Assembly: GCA_949825065.1 (NCBI GenBank)
Contig: OX463854.1
Location: 12,499,112 to 12,563,111 of the forward strand
Source: Odontocerum albicorne
Taxonomy: Eukaryota > Arthropoda > Insecta > Trichoptera > Odontoceridae
Reading direction: 5' to 3'
Length of the DNA: 64,000 nt
Positions 44,985-55,834 of this stretch are shown in pieces. A program made the position numbers and the translations under genes. Position 1 is the first letter of the stretch. Every line of letters begins with the position of its first letter. The notes beneath the pieces were generated by a model. The model was given only the letters and a program-made list of their open reading frames with translations, ran no database searches and was not told the origin of the DNA.

Positions 44985-45515
44985 TTGATTTTTTTTGGTA
45001 AAGTTATCTATGAGACAAACATTTGCCAAATGCTACTACACTCGTATAAAAATTTATTACATAAGGTCTAAAAAAATAATCTGATTTCTGTATTATAACT
45101 GTAAACTAACATAATTTTAATTTGTAATTTATTTTTATCAAATACTGTTTATTCCACTTTTTTATGACGGTATAACCCTACCGGTTTCAAGGCTTTCACC
45201 TCATCTTCAGGGGAGCGCAAACATGTTTGCGCTCCCCTGAAGATGAGGTGAAAGCCTTGAAACCGGTAGGGTTAAACCGTCATAAAAAAGTGGAATAAAC
45301 AGTGTTTGATAAAAATAAATAACAATGTCTTTAAACCTCCACAATGTTAATGCCTTAGCTAGAAACAACATAATTTAAATTTCCTAAATGTGACTTTTAT
45401 TTTTAATAATCCTAATATTTAATTTCTTGTAAATAATGAACACCTACATACTTATTACTATGTTGATAACAATTCTTACAACTCATTATTTTTCAAAATT
45501 TGGTCCATTTCATAT
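44985..45515 (-). mobile_element. Jockey-like LINE 3' UTR (copy D), interrupted
   Basis: Blocks at 44985-45121 (ACAAACATTTGCCAAATGCT, TATAAAAATTTATTACATAA, ACTGTAAACTAACATAATTT) and 45390-45510 (AATGAACACCTACATACTTA, GATAACAATTCTTACAACTC) match copy B on both sides of the palindrome at 45122-45325. The palindrome therefore inserted into this UTR. Confidence 0.65.
45122..45375. mobile_element. Near-perfect 204-bp palindrome, Penelope-like family 1
   Basis: Arms 45122-45223 and 45224-45325 are inverse copies with about five mismatches and no spacer; the centre is CAAACATGTTTG. Each arm has CCCTGAAGATGAGGTGAAAG, then GAAACCGGTAGGGTTA, then CCGTCATAAAAAAGTGG. Core CTGAAGA is at 45237-45243, GAAA at 45259-45262, and GTC at 45279-45281. 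The outer tail (ACAATGTCTTTAAACCTCCA) continues to about 45375, as in the copy at 7061. Confidence 0.75.
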
Positions 45516-47534
45516 TAGAGAAAATATTATATGGACCACATTTCTGAATGTGTGTGATTTAAATTAATGTTTTGGTAGTCTTTTAAGACAAATCTATTTA
45601 AAACAAGCTAGATTTTTTTAGTGCAAAAAATGCGTTAATAAAATCTGTTGATCGAAAACAGATTGATCTCTCATGAGTTGTTGAAGATTCGATTAATTTA
45701 ATTTTGGATTATACAAATTTTATGTTTAGAAATTTCGGTCAAACAAATGTGTACGTTGGTATAATATTATATTCAACTTTCGTTGTATGTAGCACAGCTT
45801 GGCGGGTTTAATATAGAAAGCTGTCAAACAAGTTTGAAGAGAAAACCCGGCTGAAACAATTTAGAGACCGACGAATATCGTACCTGCAATACATGGGATG
45901 GAAGACTGACGTCTTGTGATCAAAGTCACAGAGGTCGTCATATTCATGTTGAAGTTTTCAGTTTGCTTCTATGAAAATTATGCTTATTAATAAATTATTT
46001 TCAATGTTGGGTCATTATTAACATAAAGTTATTAAAAAAACTTCGTATTGTTATTACGAGTATAACATAACATATAACAGCCATGCACACGTTGCGAGTT
46101 CTGATTTGTTCCTAAATCATATTGGATCTTGTTATTTCCCATGAGACCTAATGTTTGCAGGTCAGCTTTGCAGGTCGTGACATGTTTTAAGTATATAACC
46201 AAATCATTTATCTTATTCCGACAGTTTCTAAATTCAAGTGGACTATTTTCTGATCCATTTGTTTTTATAAAATTACTATACATTTTTTTAAAATCTTTTG
46301 ATTAAAGTTTGATAAAATATTTTATATCTTTCGTTAAAACGTTTTACAAGATTGCAAAGTGGAGGCAGTCGTTAAATTTTCTAACTATGTATTGAATGTT
46401 TTTTATCAGCTCATAGGACTAACCATTTTGTTGTTTTAAAATATTTTTATATTTTTTATTTAATTAAAATGTATGTTTCTTACGCGAACAAATATAACCA
46501 TGGTATGAATTAGTTTTTTTACTGCTCACCGTTATTTTGACAAGAAGTTTATTCAATAATCCTGGACTATTTTAGGTGTATTAAAAATAAATAAATTCTT
46601 AGTTAGTTATAGGAAGGTTAAAAAAATGTTAAATGGAATCTGGGCTAGATAAAATATTAAACCTTTAATGCAGAACTGTCAACACGTAATTTTTTTATAA
46701 AGAGAGCTGTATATATTCTTGAACCAGATATTAATATTTGATTAACAAAAACCATCATATCTTTTAATAATGATCGCCACAAGTATTTTTTTAATTAAAT
46801 ACCGTACTGCCATGATTCATAAAATGACTTTTCATACAGTATAGTTGAGAAGGTCCATGAATGACAATTTTAATTTTTTTTAAATAAAACATCTTCGACA
46901 TTCCATTGTCTTTGCATACTAAAATAAGAACAATTGTTTAAATTATTGAATATTTTTTTCATATATTACAAAGTACCATAAAAAGAGACATGATGAAAAA
47001 CAGACACATAAATTTACATGGGTTCTGCGAAACTTTCCTTATTTCCACGTTTAAAATTGAACTTGTGTTCTAAGGTTTAAAGCATGATTAATTATGAATA
47101 AAGTTTTCCAACTTTAACGTTTGGCTCATAAGCCAAAGATTTACCATCAATTATCGAGTCGAATATTACGAAATAAGTTTTTGTATACTGTGTTGCCTTC
47201 ACTTGAAAATTTCAGGGAAATTCGCCATTAAAACAAAAGTAAATTAAGAAGTTCTAGCTTCAAGATAAATATCTGGTATTTATCAACGTCAGGAGAATAA
47301 CGAAAATCTGACATTTAAAGATTTCAAATTAAAGTTAATATGAGCATGAATTGTCTTTGTTTTAATTTATTTGAGAAAATGAGAAATGGAGTGGAAACAT
47401 TGAATTTAAAGGAAAATTCCTTATTTTAACATTGTTTCTATGCTAAAATCCTTCACCTTGTCAAATATTTCATAATTTTTATTATTTATGCTTTAAATAA
47501 GTTAAAAATATATTTAGGTTTGGTAGTACTTAGC
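45516..47534. other. AT-rich stretch with one SINE remnant
   Basis: Apart from the SINE at 45770-45950, nothing is recognised. The 83-codon minus frame at 46032-46283 has no family resemblance. Confidence 0.45.
45770..45950 (-). mobile_element. SINE family A, minus strand
   Basis: On + the order is TTCGTTGTATGTAGCACAGC, TTGGCGGGTTTAATATAGAA (tail), GAAAACCCGGCTGAAAC, then GGAAGACTGACGTCTTGTGA and TCACAGAGGTCGTC (head). This is the reverse of family A. Confidence 0.6.
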
Positions 47535-47734
47535 NNNNNNNNNNNNNNNNNNNNNNNNNNNNNNNNNNNNNNNNNNNNNNNNNNNNNNNNNNNNNNNNNN
47601 NNNNNNNNNNNNNNNNNNNNNNNNNNNNNNNNNNNNNNNNNNNNNNNNNNNNNNNNNNNNNNNNNNNNNNNNNNNNNNNNNNNNNNNNNNNNNNNNNNNN
47701 NNNNNNNNNNNNNNNNNNNNNNNNNNNNNNNNNN
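47535..47734. other. Assembly gap (200 N)
   Basis: Exactly 200 N. Frames drawn across it are artefacts. Confidence 0.99.
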
Positions 47735-47914
47735 TATTTAGTAAGTAAATCACCGAAAACTTACTTAGAGAAAAAACTAAAAATATACGAGTATATTTCG
47801 AAAATGTGTAAATACATTTGACTTTAAATGCTGTATTGTCTTAAATGTTGATAAGATCTCCCAAAAAAAGATGTATTTAAGTGATTTATAAAGCTGCACA
47901 CGATACCCACATTC

Positions 47915-48070
47915 CTTACACTAATAGTTAGAGCATTCTACACCACAGTACCAGTAACAGAAAAGCTCTAAAACTGTATGATATCCTACCTTATTGGTTT
48001 GATTTAGAACAATCAATTGATTACATGAAGATATCGACCATTAAGTTTTACGTCGCTCCGAGGGATAACC
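47915..48070 (+). pseudogene. Possible LINE C-terminal tail, decayed
   Basis: VRAFYTTVPVTEKL near 47929-47971, followed by stops, recalls the RAF...AP.LWN.LP tail of CR1-like reverse transcriptases. Weak. Confidence 0.3.
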
Positions 48071-48146
48071 TGTCAGACACAGATTCGAAAGATATAACGT
48101 AGACAGTCCATTAATATATTAGAGTACAAAGATACAACATTCGAAA

Positions 48147-48374
48147 TCAATCCGTCCACCATAGTTGAGCTTGTGTAGAATTTTTAGAAGCGGACTGATA
48201 TGGAGAATAATTATGGTAGCTTATCAGCATATATGGTAGCAGAAATTTAGAAATTGGTGAATCAGGCAGACCAGAATAAATAGAATTACAATAATTCAGC
48301 CTCAATACAACAAAAAAATTATAAGTTTTTATTTCGCTTGTTGGAAGACATCGCCGAAAAAAAAAATTCTCCAA
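48147..48374 (-). pseudogene. CR1-like LINE reverse-transcriptase fragment
   Basis: The minus frame contains LRLNYCNSIYSGLPDSPISK at about residues 24-43. The pattern (S)RLDYCNSLL.GLP...I.KLQ is strongly typical of CR1/Rex-type LINEs, downstream of the palm. After ISK the sequence loses similarity (no RVQNAAARL block), so it is decayed or interrupted. A + fragment of the same kind may lie at 47915-48070. Confidence 0.65.
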
Positions 48375-48858
48375 GACTATAGAAGATGGAGTAATAACAA
48401 AGGTTGCATTATTTTCAGTTTTGTAAATAAAATGAGTTGTCTTGCTGTAATCGCTACGAGACGAACTCTATTACCAGTCTGGGACCATTTTTGTTGGGTA
48501 CTAACGGCAAATAAACCTGAACTCCCTGGTTAGAACCCAAATTTCTTACTAACTACCACAGACCTTGATATTTTAAACGTTTATTCCAATATTTCTGTAT
48601 CACATAAAAACGATTCAAAGTTTCGCAATCACAAGTCGAGATAATTAAATTATAAAATTGAAATAATTTTTTCTCTCCACATTTTGATGTTTTGTTGAAT
48701 AAAAAAAAAGTCGTGAGTAGAGTTTTTCAAGCTTTGATATTCAACTGTTATTTGATGGTAGGGAGGTATTGTGGTGTTTAATGTGGTATTTTATTTCGGG
48801 AATGGTATAAAATGTTTTAATAGGAGTGGTAATTAATAAATACCATAAACATTTTATA
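48375..48858. other. AT-rich stretch
   Basis: No recognised feature between the LINE fragment and the mariner. Confidence 0.5.
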
Positions 48859-48860
48859 TA

Positions 48861-49643
48861 CTATGCGTATCCAGAAAGTAAGTGTACTGAGGCTCTCACG
48901 ACCGGATGGATTTTATTTTCGACATGTTGGCTACACTTCCGTGTAGCCTGACCCTTCCCCTCCGCAACGAGACCGGTTCGAGGTCAGTACGTTGAGAAAT
49001 GTCGACGCGACAACACGTTTCGTGAAAAATGTCAATCCAATCTCCCGCCAAAAAGTTGAAAACCACAATTTCATCCAAGAAAATTATGGTATCCGTGTTT
49101 TGGGACTGTCAAGGCATAATTTTAATTGAATATATGCCTCAAGGGGAGACCATCAACTCTGCAAGAAACTGTGAGACCCTAAAAAAATTGCGGAGGGTGA
49201 TTCAGAACAAGAGGAGAGGCATGCTGACAAAGGGAGTCTGCCTGCTGCACGACAATGCCAGACCACACACGGCCAACGCCACGAAGGAACTGCTCGCCTC
49301 GTTTAAATGGGATGTCCTGAACCATCCCACGCATTCCCCTGACCTAGCACCTTCAGATTACTATCTCTTTACCTCCCTGAAGCTGCACATGGGTGGAAAA
49401 AGGTTTTCAGCCGACGAGGAGGTAAAGGAGGAGGTGGAGAAGTGGACGGAGAGGTTGGCGGGAAACTACTTCGAGGAAGGCATCAAAAAGTATACCCCGC
49501 TTCACCACCTGCATCGAGAGGAATGGCGACTATGTCGAAAAATAGCTTACATATGTACTACGTTAACCACGTAATTTTTTGTTTAAATAAAAAAAATTGT
49601 AACCTACAAAAATTCAGCACACTTACTTTCTGGATATGCCTCG
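48861..49643 (+). mobile_element. mariner element 1, internally deleted
   Basis: The ends are inverted repeats: the left has GTATCCAGAAAGTAAGTGTA and the right, on minus, has ATATCCAGAAAGTAAGTGTG. TA duplications lie at 48859-48860 and 49644-49645. At 783 bp it lacks about 500 bp of a usual 1.3-kb mariner. The missing part is the DNA-binding domain and the first catalytic aspartate. Confidence 0.9.
49029..49574 (+). CDS. mariner transposase, C-terminal two-thirds, open frame
   Basis: A frame of 181 codons without stops. In order: KIMVSVFWDCQGIILIEYMP (residues 18-37), the block CLLHDNARPHTANATKELLA (71-90) with a catalytic aspartate at 75, and HPTHSPDLAPSDYYLF (99-114) with the last aspartate at 110. 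The 34 residues between them give the D34D arrangement of true mariners. The C-terminal region includes KRFSADEEVKEEVEKW. The N-terminal helix-turn-helix region and first aspartate, about 160 residues, are missing, so a DDD triad cannot form. The uninterrupted frame suggests a recent deletion derivative. The start ATG is the first in frame and probably not a natural start. Confidence 0.85.
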   Translation: MSIQSPAKKLKTTISSKKIMVSVFWDCQGIILIEYMPQGETINSARNCETLKKLRRVIQNKRRGMLTKGVCLLHDNARPHTANATKELLASFKWDVLNHPTHSPDLAPSDYYLFTSLKLHMGGKRFSADEEVKEEVEKWTERLAGNYFEEGIKKYTPLHHLHREEWRLCRKIAYICTTLTT

Positions 49644-49645
49644 TA

Positions 49646-49875
49646 CAAGCACCGTTTTAAAATATAACAGTTTTATAACCGTTCAAAAACATTATAAAGT
49701 GAAAATTCTGAAACCGTGCATGACACGAGTTAATCCTTTAGTATACTACATTTAACAAAACCTGATTGGCTTCAAATCCTGTATAAAAATACTCCTGCCA
49801 CATACGAAAATGCGTATACTTATATAACTATGTACATAAACCTGTCCAAATGAATTGTGTCTGTCATATACAGTA
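49646..49875. other. AT-rich spacer
   Basis: No recognised feature. Confidence 0.5.
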
Positions 49876-49879
49876 TTGA

Positions 49880-50073
49880 AATACACCTCGGCTGATCGAA
49901 ACCACATTTATTTAATCCATATAAAGGAAAGCCCTACACGAAGGCTTGACATGAGAGAGGAAACTCTCGACCACCTTTTCTTTGAGAATCCTGTACGTAT
50001 CGTATACCTTCCCTCCCACCTGTTCAATATATCCCACCTACTCGCACTTAATTATCTACTCGTATTTACTTAA
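49880..50073 (+). pseudogene. LINE post-RT fragment (RNase H/zinc-knuckle region)
   Basis: The + frame reads KESPTRRLDMREETLDHLFF then ENPV. LINE polyproteins often end their RNase H-type region with (S)P.CR.C...EET..H.L..CP. Here both cysteines of the first pair and that of the final CP are replaced, so it is decayed. No RT core is nearby. Confidence 0.5.
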
Positions 50074-50309
50074 ATATATTAGAATTTTTTTGTCCAAAAT
50101 TTCTTGAATGTTTGACTATGGTAGTTTCACATACATGTTTATATTTTCTGCACTTCTTCTTATTTTGTTTATTTGCCATTAACATAAATCATCATATTTT
50201 TAAGTGTTTGACATAAAAACCCGGTTAATTAAAATTTAAATTAATGAAGGCTTAAATTTAAAGCCCTAACTTTAGAAAATGAAGTTTTTTTGTTTCTTAT
50301 TAATATATT

Positions 50310-50500
50310 GTATTGTACTCATATTACGACTTCGTAGTATGAGTAGGCGAGTTTATTATCATGCAGCAATCACTTCCAACTTACCAGAAATGCGTAAAAA
50401 AGCCTTAAATGGAAACAAGACTAAAAATATGTGAATCGAATCCACAACCTCCGGAATAAAAGACAGACGTCTTGTCAACGAGGTCATAAAGATAAATATT
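50310..50500 (-). mobile_element. SINE family A, minus strand
   Basis: On +: GTTTATTATCATGCAGCAAT, CACTTCCAACTTACCAGAAA (tail), GAATCGAATCCACAACCTCC (B box region, inverse), GACAGACGTCTTGTCAACGA and GGTCATAAAG (head). Confidence 0.7.
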
Positions 50501-50551
50501 TTAATATCAACTATTTGGTTTTGAAAACAGTTGTAAGTCACCGTAATTAGA

Positions 50552-50705
50552 ATTATTCGTTGCATTGTTATGGAGACATTTGGACTGAAAATAAAGAAGA
50601 ATATTCGTTGCATGGTTATGGAGACATTTGGACTGAAAATAAAGAAGAATATTCGTTGCATGGTTATGGAGACATTTGGACTGAAAATAAAGAAGAATAT
50701 TTTTT
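50552..50705 (+). repeat. Minisatellite, 48 bp x 3
   Basis: Three 48-bp units: ATTCGTTGCATGGTTATGGA, GACATTTGGACTGAAAATAA, AGAAGAAT. Because 48 is a multiple of three, all minus frames cross the array, giving 16-residue protein repeats in shadow ORFs. No coding role is supported. Confidence 0.95.
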
Positions 50706-50734
50706 TCGATTGGGTTTTTTACGAACTTCATGAA

Positions 50735-51265
50735 ATGTAAATATCATATATTTCGGAAAACATAAGCTGAGAATTTGTTATTAAATTGAGTAGTTTATTT
50801 TTTCAATCGTCAGTCATTTAAAAAACGATTCGGTGCACATTTTCACTGACTGAAATATCGTGAAGAACAGTATACTTCTTCATGACATCTAAATTCAAAG
50901 GATATAATTGTAACGTATAGTATGTATATATTTGGCAAATTTAAGTGGAGAATTTTTCATTTAAGCTTGAGCATCATTTAAGAAATACTTAATGAATGCG
51001 AGTACAGCGAATCATTTAAGAAATACTTAATGAATGCGCTCTTTTATTAACTGAAATATCATGAATAATAATATCCTTCCATATGCTGATATATCAATAC
51101 ACATCAGATATATCATATGTATATCAAGTATATTTGAGAAATATAAATAGAGAATTCGTCATTCAAGTTTGAGTTTTGTATCTTTTTGAATTGTGAATCA
51201 TTTAAGAAATATTTGAATACATATAACGAATAAATGGGCAATTTTATTAACTGAAGATATATTTG
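50735..51265 (+). repeat. Degenerate tandem repeat, ~190 bp x 3
   Basis: The order ATATTT.G.AAA, GAGAATT.GTCATT.AA, TTGAG, AATCATTTAAGAAATA, TTTTATTAACTGAA.ATAT occurs three times with weak similarity (about 50735-50920, 50925-51110, 51115-51265). The middle unit has an additional local duplication of CATTTAAGAAATACTTAATG. Confidence 0.7.
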
Positions 51266-51269
51266 TTAT

Positions 51270-52065
51270 ATTTACATTGTTGACATCTCAAGTAAAATCA
51301 TATATACGCATGACCTTCACGCCTGCTGACGCTTTATACAAATATCCACGAGAAAAGTAAAATAGGAATAAAATTCAAGAACTGAATAAAAAAAAACTGA
51401 AAATTTACGACCCGTTTTGAGAATAACGAACGTCAGAGAAAATAAAAAAAGATCTATCGAGAATGAAATATGAATAATTTAACATCAAAAAGGCCATGGG
51501 AGAAAAAGGAGCTACTTTACCAGCCCTTTGACTTATAAGGGCTTCAAAATTACCTATTACTGCCAAAATAAGAGCATACTCCAGATCCAGGGATGATGAA
51601 AGTGGTCCAGTTGGTATGAGGAGAAACAGGAAGCTGGAGTATGAGTAAAAGAGAAAAATAAATTAATCTCTGGAGTAGAGTCGAGTGCGAAAATTGTTGC
51701 CCTACTTAAATACGTTAAATGGAAGTTGGGTAATTTATGAAAATAAAAAAGCAAAAAGCTCCATTGTAAAGAGCGGATGAGCTGTGTGTGAACATGACTC
51801 ATATGAAATTATTCAAGGCATTGTAAATTCAAATGAGATGGTTTCGGCTAACACTCTTATTGTGTGATAGAATATTCTAACGTTACTTTTGCAAGTGAAA
51901 GAAAATGATCAAAAGACATTTTAACTTTTTTAATGTAAACAAGAATTATATAAAATTATTACAAATAAACTTTTGACGAGAATTTATTTTGTTTAAACTT
52001 TTTAAAAAACATTTTAGGTAAAAAACAATATTATCGGTATCTTTATTGTATTGTTCTACGCTTTC
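51270..52065. other. Stretch with purine-rich segment, unassigned
   Basis: 51480-51810 is purine-rich (AGAGAAAAATAAATT-type) and open on minus for 81 codons, without a recognised family. Confidence 0.4.
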
Positions 52066-52069
52066 GTTA

Positions 52070-52235
52070 AACAGTAAAACCTAGTGGATGTATTGCCATG
52101 CGTTAATCTCTTCCAACCACCAAAGATATGTTAAAAAACCCTTATGTGAAAAGCAGATTGGAACTTCCAAACGGAATAGAATTCACAACTCCCAAGTTAG
52201 ACGATACGCGTTTTGCCAACTTGGCCACCAAAAAA
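52070..52235 (-). mobile_element. SINE family A, minus strand
   Basis: On +: AACAGTAAAACCTAGTGGAT, ATTGCCATGCGTTAATCTCT, TCCAACCACC (tail); ATAGAATTCACAACTCCCAA (inverse B box); TTTTGCCAACTTGGCCACC (inverse A box). Confidence 0.8.
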
Positions 52236-52524
52236 AACTTTTTTGGGTGATGTTAGTCATTATTTTGGAAAGATGAATCCTCTGAAATGGAACAGGCTTC
52301 TGCTGGAGTGATGGCTAATGTTATTGATTATTGGAAATTTAAGATAATTCCTTATTTCACAGTTTTTGTGAGACGTAACATGGCAACATAAGGGTTTCTA
52401 GTCTCCAGGTGGGACTAACAGTTATGTTTTATTTATGTGTTAAACACATATGTTTTTGATAAAATACTAGTACAATTCGAAAGGCATCAATTTTTTTTGT
52501 GTAAAAATTATGAAAAAAATTTCT

Positions 52525-53030
52525 TACCGACTCATAAGTGTAAATATAATATATTGTAAATGAAATAACTGGTATAATTCAACACATACGACTCATAAGT
52601 ATACTATAAACAAATAAGAATTAAAGTAACTGGTATATTTCAACCCAGATGACTCATAAGTGTAAACAAATTAAAAATGGAGTAACTGGTTTATTTCAAC
52701 GCAGATGACTCATAAGTTTAAATAAATTAGCAATTAAGTAACAAGTATATTTCAACCCAGATGACTCATACGTGTAAACAAATTAAAAATGGAGTAACTC
52801 GTATATTTCAACGCAGATGACTCATAAGTATAAATAAATTAGCAATTAAGAAACAGGTATATTTCAACCCAGATGACTCATATGAGTACGTGTAAACAAA
52901 TTAAAAATGGAGTAACTGGTATATTTCAACGCAGATGACTCATAAGTATAAATAAATTAGCAATTAAGTAACAGGTATATTTCAATATAGATGACTCATA
53001 AGTATTAACAAATTAGAAATGAAGTAACTG
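52525..53030 (+). repeat. 56-bp tandem repeat x 9 with AP-1-like sites
   Basis: Units are spaced 61, 61, 56, 56, 56, 56, 62 and 56 bp apart at GACTCATAAG. The core unit is GTATATTTCAACCCAGATGA, CTCATAAGTGTAAACAAATT, AAAAATGGAGTAACTG. Units alternate between two types (AAACAAATTAAAAATGG and AAATAAATTAGCAATTAAG), giving a 112-bp dimer. The palindrome ATGACTCAT occurs in seven units. Confidence 0.93.
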
Positions 53031-54750
53031 GTATTTTTTTAAAATTAAATGTGATTAATTTAATAATATTAATTTTTTTTAGTAAATTTTCTTTTCGTTA
53101 TTTGTTAACTAATATATTTTTATTATCGTTTAAAATTTCTTACTTTATTTTTAATAATGTATAAACCTGAATATCAAGTCAATTCAACATATTCGGAAAT
53201 AGATGCATTTACATAAAATTTCTTTCTTCTTCAAACAAAGAATCAAGTTTATTTGAAGGAAGAAAATAAATTATTTTATTATTATTATTAACTGTGCTAT
53301 AATACACCATTAACAATTTAAAAAGTTTTAATAGAAAGACGAACGCTTAAGTACATAATAATGCAAAATACAACCATTTTGTGGATGTGAAAAACCACAT
53401 CTATGGCCACGGGAACTTTAATGGTAAACTTTTTAGCTTAAATTTTATCCCGACGCTTTATTGTATTTTTTGTGGTCATCTGGATCATTGCCGATCATAT
53501 TTTGTGGTACTGCGATGATAATCGAGCCAATAATTACCAAAAGGATTTCGACTCTGTCTTCCATAGGTTCATCTTCGGATCAATTGGCTACTCCAATCTA
53601 GTGGCATCAAGGAATAGTTTGGCTGCATTCAAAGATTTCTGTAAATGTACTGGCAATTTGCTAGAATGTTAAAACCTTAAGCCGCTATATAAGTATTGCG
53701 CTACGAGTAATTTTCTTACTCGTAGCATCAAACGTGAAGTCCGTTAGCACTTCTATTTTTTTCCCACTCAGGTATATCGCTACTGGAGGAGGATTTCCTT
53801 TAGGCAGGACCCTTTCTTCGTTGCTACGTGACATTGCGTTCATAAAAAGTGAAGAAGATTTCGATATTCTGGACTTATTTCGTCCCCTATAACATCGTGG
53901 GAGGTGGTAGGATTGAACTGGGCTCAACCCTTAATTACACGATTCATATTTAGTAGAAAAATACAACATTTCTTGAAGAAAAACAATTTAACAGTATCCA
54001 ATAGCCAGGAAAATATTTAGCTAATGTTGTTATGAAAAATGAATAAACAAGGGCTGTCGAGGTCGGGAAGGGAATATGATTGATTGAAGATAATTAAATT
54101 GAAACTGCCTCCTGCTACGGTTTATAAAGAAATTTGTGTTGAAACACGTCAATAATGAAATTAGAATCTAGTTTCTTAGTTAACGTCAATGTTAGAATAA
54201 CTTTTATTTAAATTTACTAATTGGAATAAAATGATGGCGAGTGTATCTTACAATTATTATATAATTCAGTAAATGTCAATATAACATAATTTCACAAAGT
54301 GTCAGAAAGGTCTTAAAAATCAAAATAAACGTAGAACATTTATCTTTCAATGTTAAGGTTTAATTGTCTTGCTTTTCAAACAATAACAACGTGTAGATAA
54401 CATTTATTACACTTTTTCCCAACAAAATATCATCTTAAGAATAATTTTATTTTAAAATTATCAAGAGAAGTTTGTTAATTCAGCTGGAATGGGGAATCAA
54501 AGTTTCTTTAAAACTGGGATGACATTAATGAACAATAAGTTTATTATTTATCAGACATTTGACAACAGTAATATCACCTCTAATGTTTGAGAATAAATAT
54601 GGTTAAAAACGAAATACGAGTACAAATTACCGATAAAGACAAACCCCAAGTTAATTTTAACAACCCCTGTCTCTGGCTAATCATCTGAAACACGGGGTAT
54701 TATTTCTGTTTTTGTGTTTTCTTTTTATTAATTTGCATACTCAATCAAGA
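53031..54750. other. Stretch with two unassigned open frames
   Basis: 53472-53672 (+, 66 codons) and 53685-53927 (-, 80 codons; contains EERVLPKGNPPPVAIYLSGK) are GC-richer than their surroundings and may be one decayed element. No family is recognised. The rest is AT-rich. Confidence 0.35.
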
Positions 54751-54754
54751 CAAC

Positions 54755-54875
54755 TTCCACGCCCTAATTGGTTAGATTTCTGTTTTCCTTATTTGGTATT
54801 GCGAGTTCGATTCCCGTTGGTACCCAGATTTAAAAAAAAACTATAGTCTGGTTTCACTTAAAGCTTATTTGTTCT
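54755..54875 (+). mobile_element. SINE family A head and body
   Basis: CAACTTCCACGCCCTAATTG then GGTATTGCGAGTTCGATTCC (B box GAGTTCGATTCCC), an A-run, and TAGTCTGGTTTCACTTAAAG. The tail is lost. Confidence 0.7.
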
Positions 54876-54879
54876 TATT

Positions 54880-55530
54880 TTTTTACTCCATTTTGTAGAT
54901 TCAATAGCGTTCTAGTAGGGTTATTTCAAGTTTAAGGAAAACGACGAAATAATGATTGTTCAAAACCAGCAACAGTTGATGAATTAAAAACAGCTATTGA
55001 AAAAAATGCACCCAAATACCAAAACGAACTATTCGTAATGTTTGCGATTTCACGTTTTCAGCAACTTATGGACCATAATGACCATAAATTAGAGTACTAA
55101 AAAATCAGCGCTCATCTTCTTTTATTTGAAATATTTATCTTAGATAAGCCTTATTGAATACTGAATTTACAATTATTCAAAGTGTGTATAAATATTATTG
55201 GGACATCGTACTTGACATAATTTTCTAGACCTTATCCAAAGCACTCGAGGTGAAGACAATTTTGATAAAAAACTTAATTTATTCAATAGTTTAAACTATG
55301 AAGTAATAATAAGAACAAACAGTGAAAGTTTTTTTTATAAAATAAATTGATATAAGCTTTCACGCAAAATAAAAATATTGATAAATAGTTATGTTAAAAA
55401 AAACAATTCAGGACAATTTAAAACCTCTGAAATCCCGGTCATCTATTAAAGTTTAGGTTAGTCTGAGTCAAGTTTCAATACAAAGTGATCAATATACGAG
55501 ATCAATTTGATAGTTATGTCTTCCTCCAGT
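54880..55530. other. AT-rich stretch
   Basis: No recognised feature. Confidence 0.5.
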
Positions 55531-55539
55531 CATTATTCA

Positions 55540-55690
55540 TTCTCTTTTGAACACCAGCCTGTACATGGCACTCCATTATTGTTTGTACTACGCATCGAGC
55601 TGCACTCTGGATGCCACCACCCTTTGGAAATCCACCCATCGTTACGGTGGTCTTTCGACTGACATTCTTGACAAACTGAGTGAATAAATA
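55540..55690. other. GC-richer patch open in several frames
   Basis: About 150 bases near 50% G+C in AT-rich DNA. A minus frame contains CQSKDHRNDGWISKGWWHPE and ends with several cysteines (GVPCTGWCSK); another minus frame and one plus frame are also open. No family is recognised and no splice sites are convincing. Confidence 0.3.
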
Positions 55691-55834
55691 TGCAGTTCAA
55701 CAACTATCTGACCCAATAATCATCGCTTTGGTGGGTAAAATGCCATACCTCCTCTCATTTTATTTATAAAATATCCTCAGAAACGTCAGTGACGCTAGTT
55801 GTTCTAATACTATTATTTCTAATGTGATCTCATT

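Noticed and set aside
49029..49574. Domesticated host gene from mariner
   Set aside because: The open frame lies between intact terminal repeats with TA duplications and has lost its N-terminus and first aspartate; a recent deletion derivative is simpler.
50359..50731. Minus frames with 16-residue protein repeats
   Set aside because: They are readings of the 48-bp minisatellite and a SINE; the repeat length being a multiple of three explains them.
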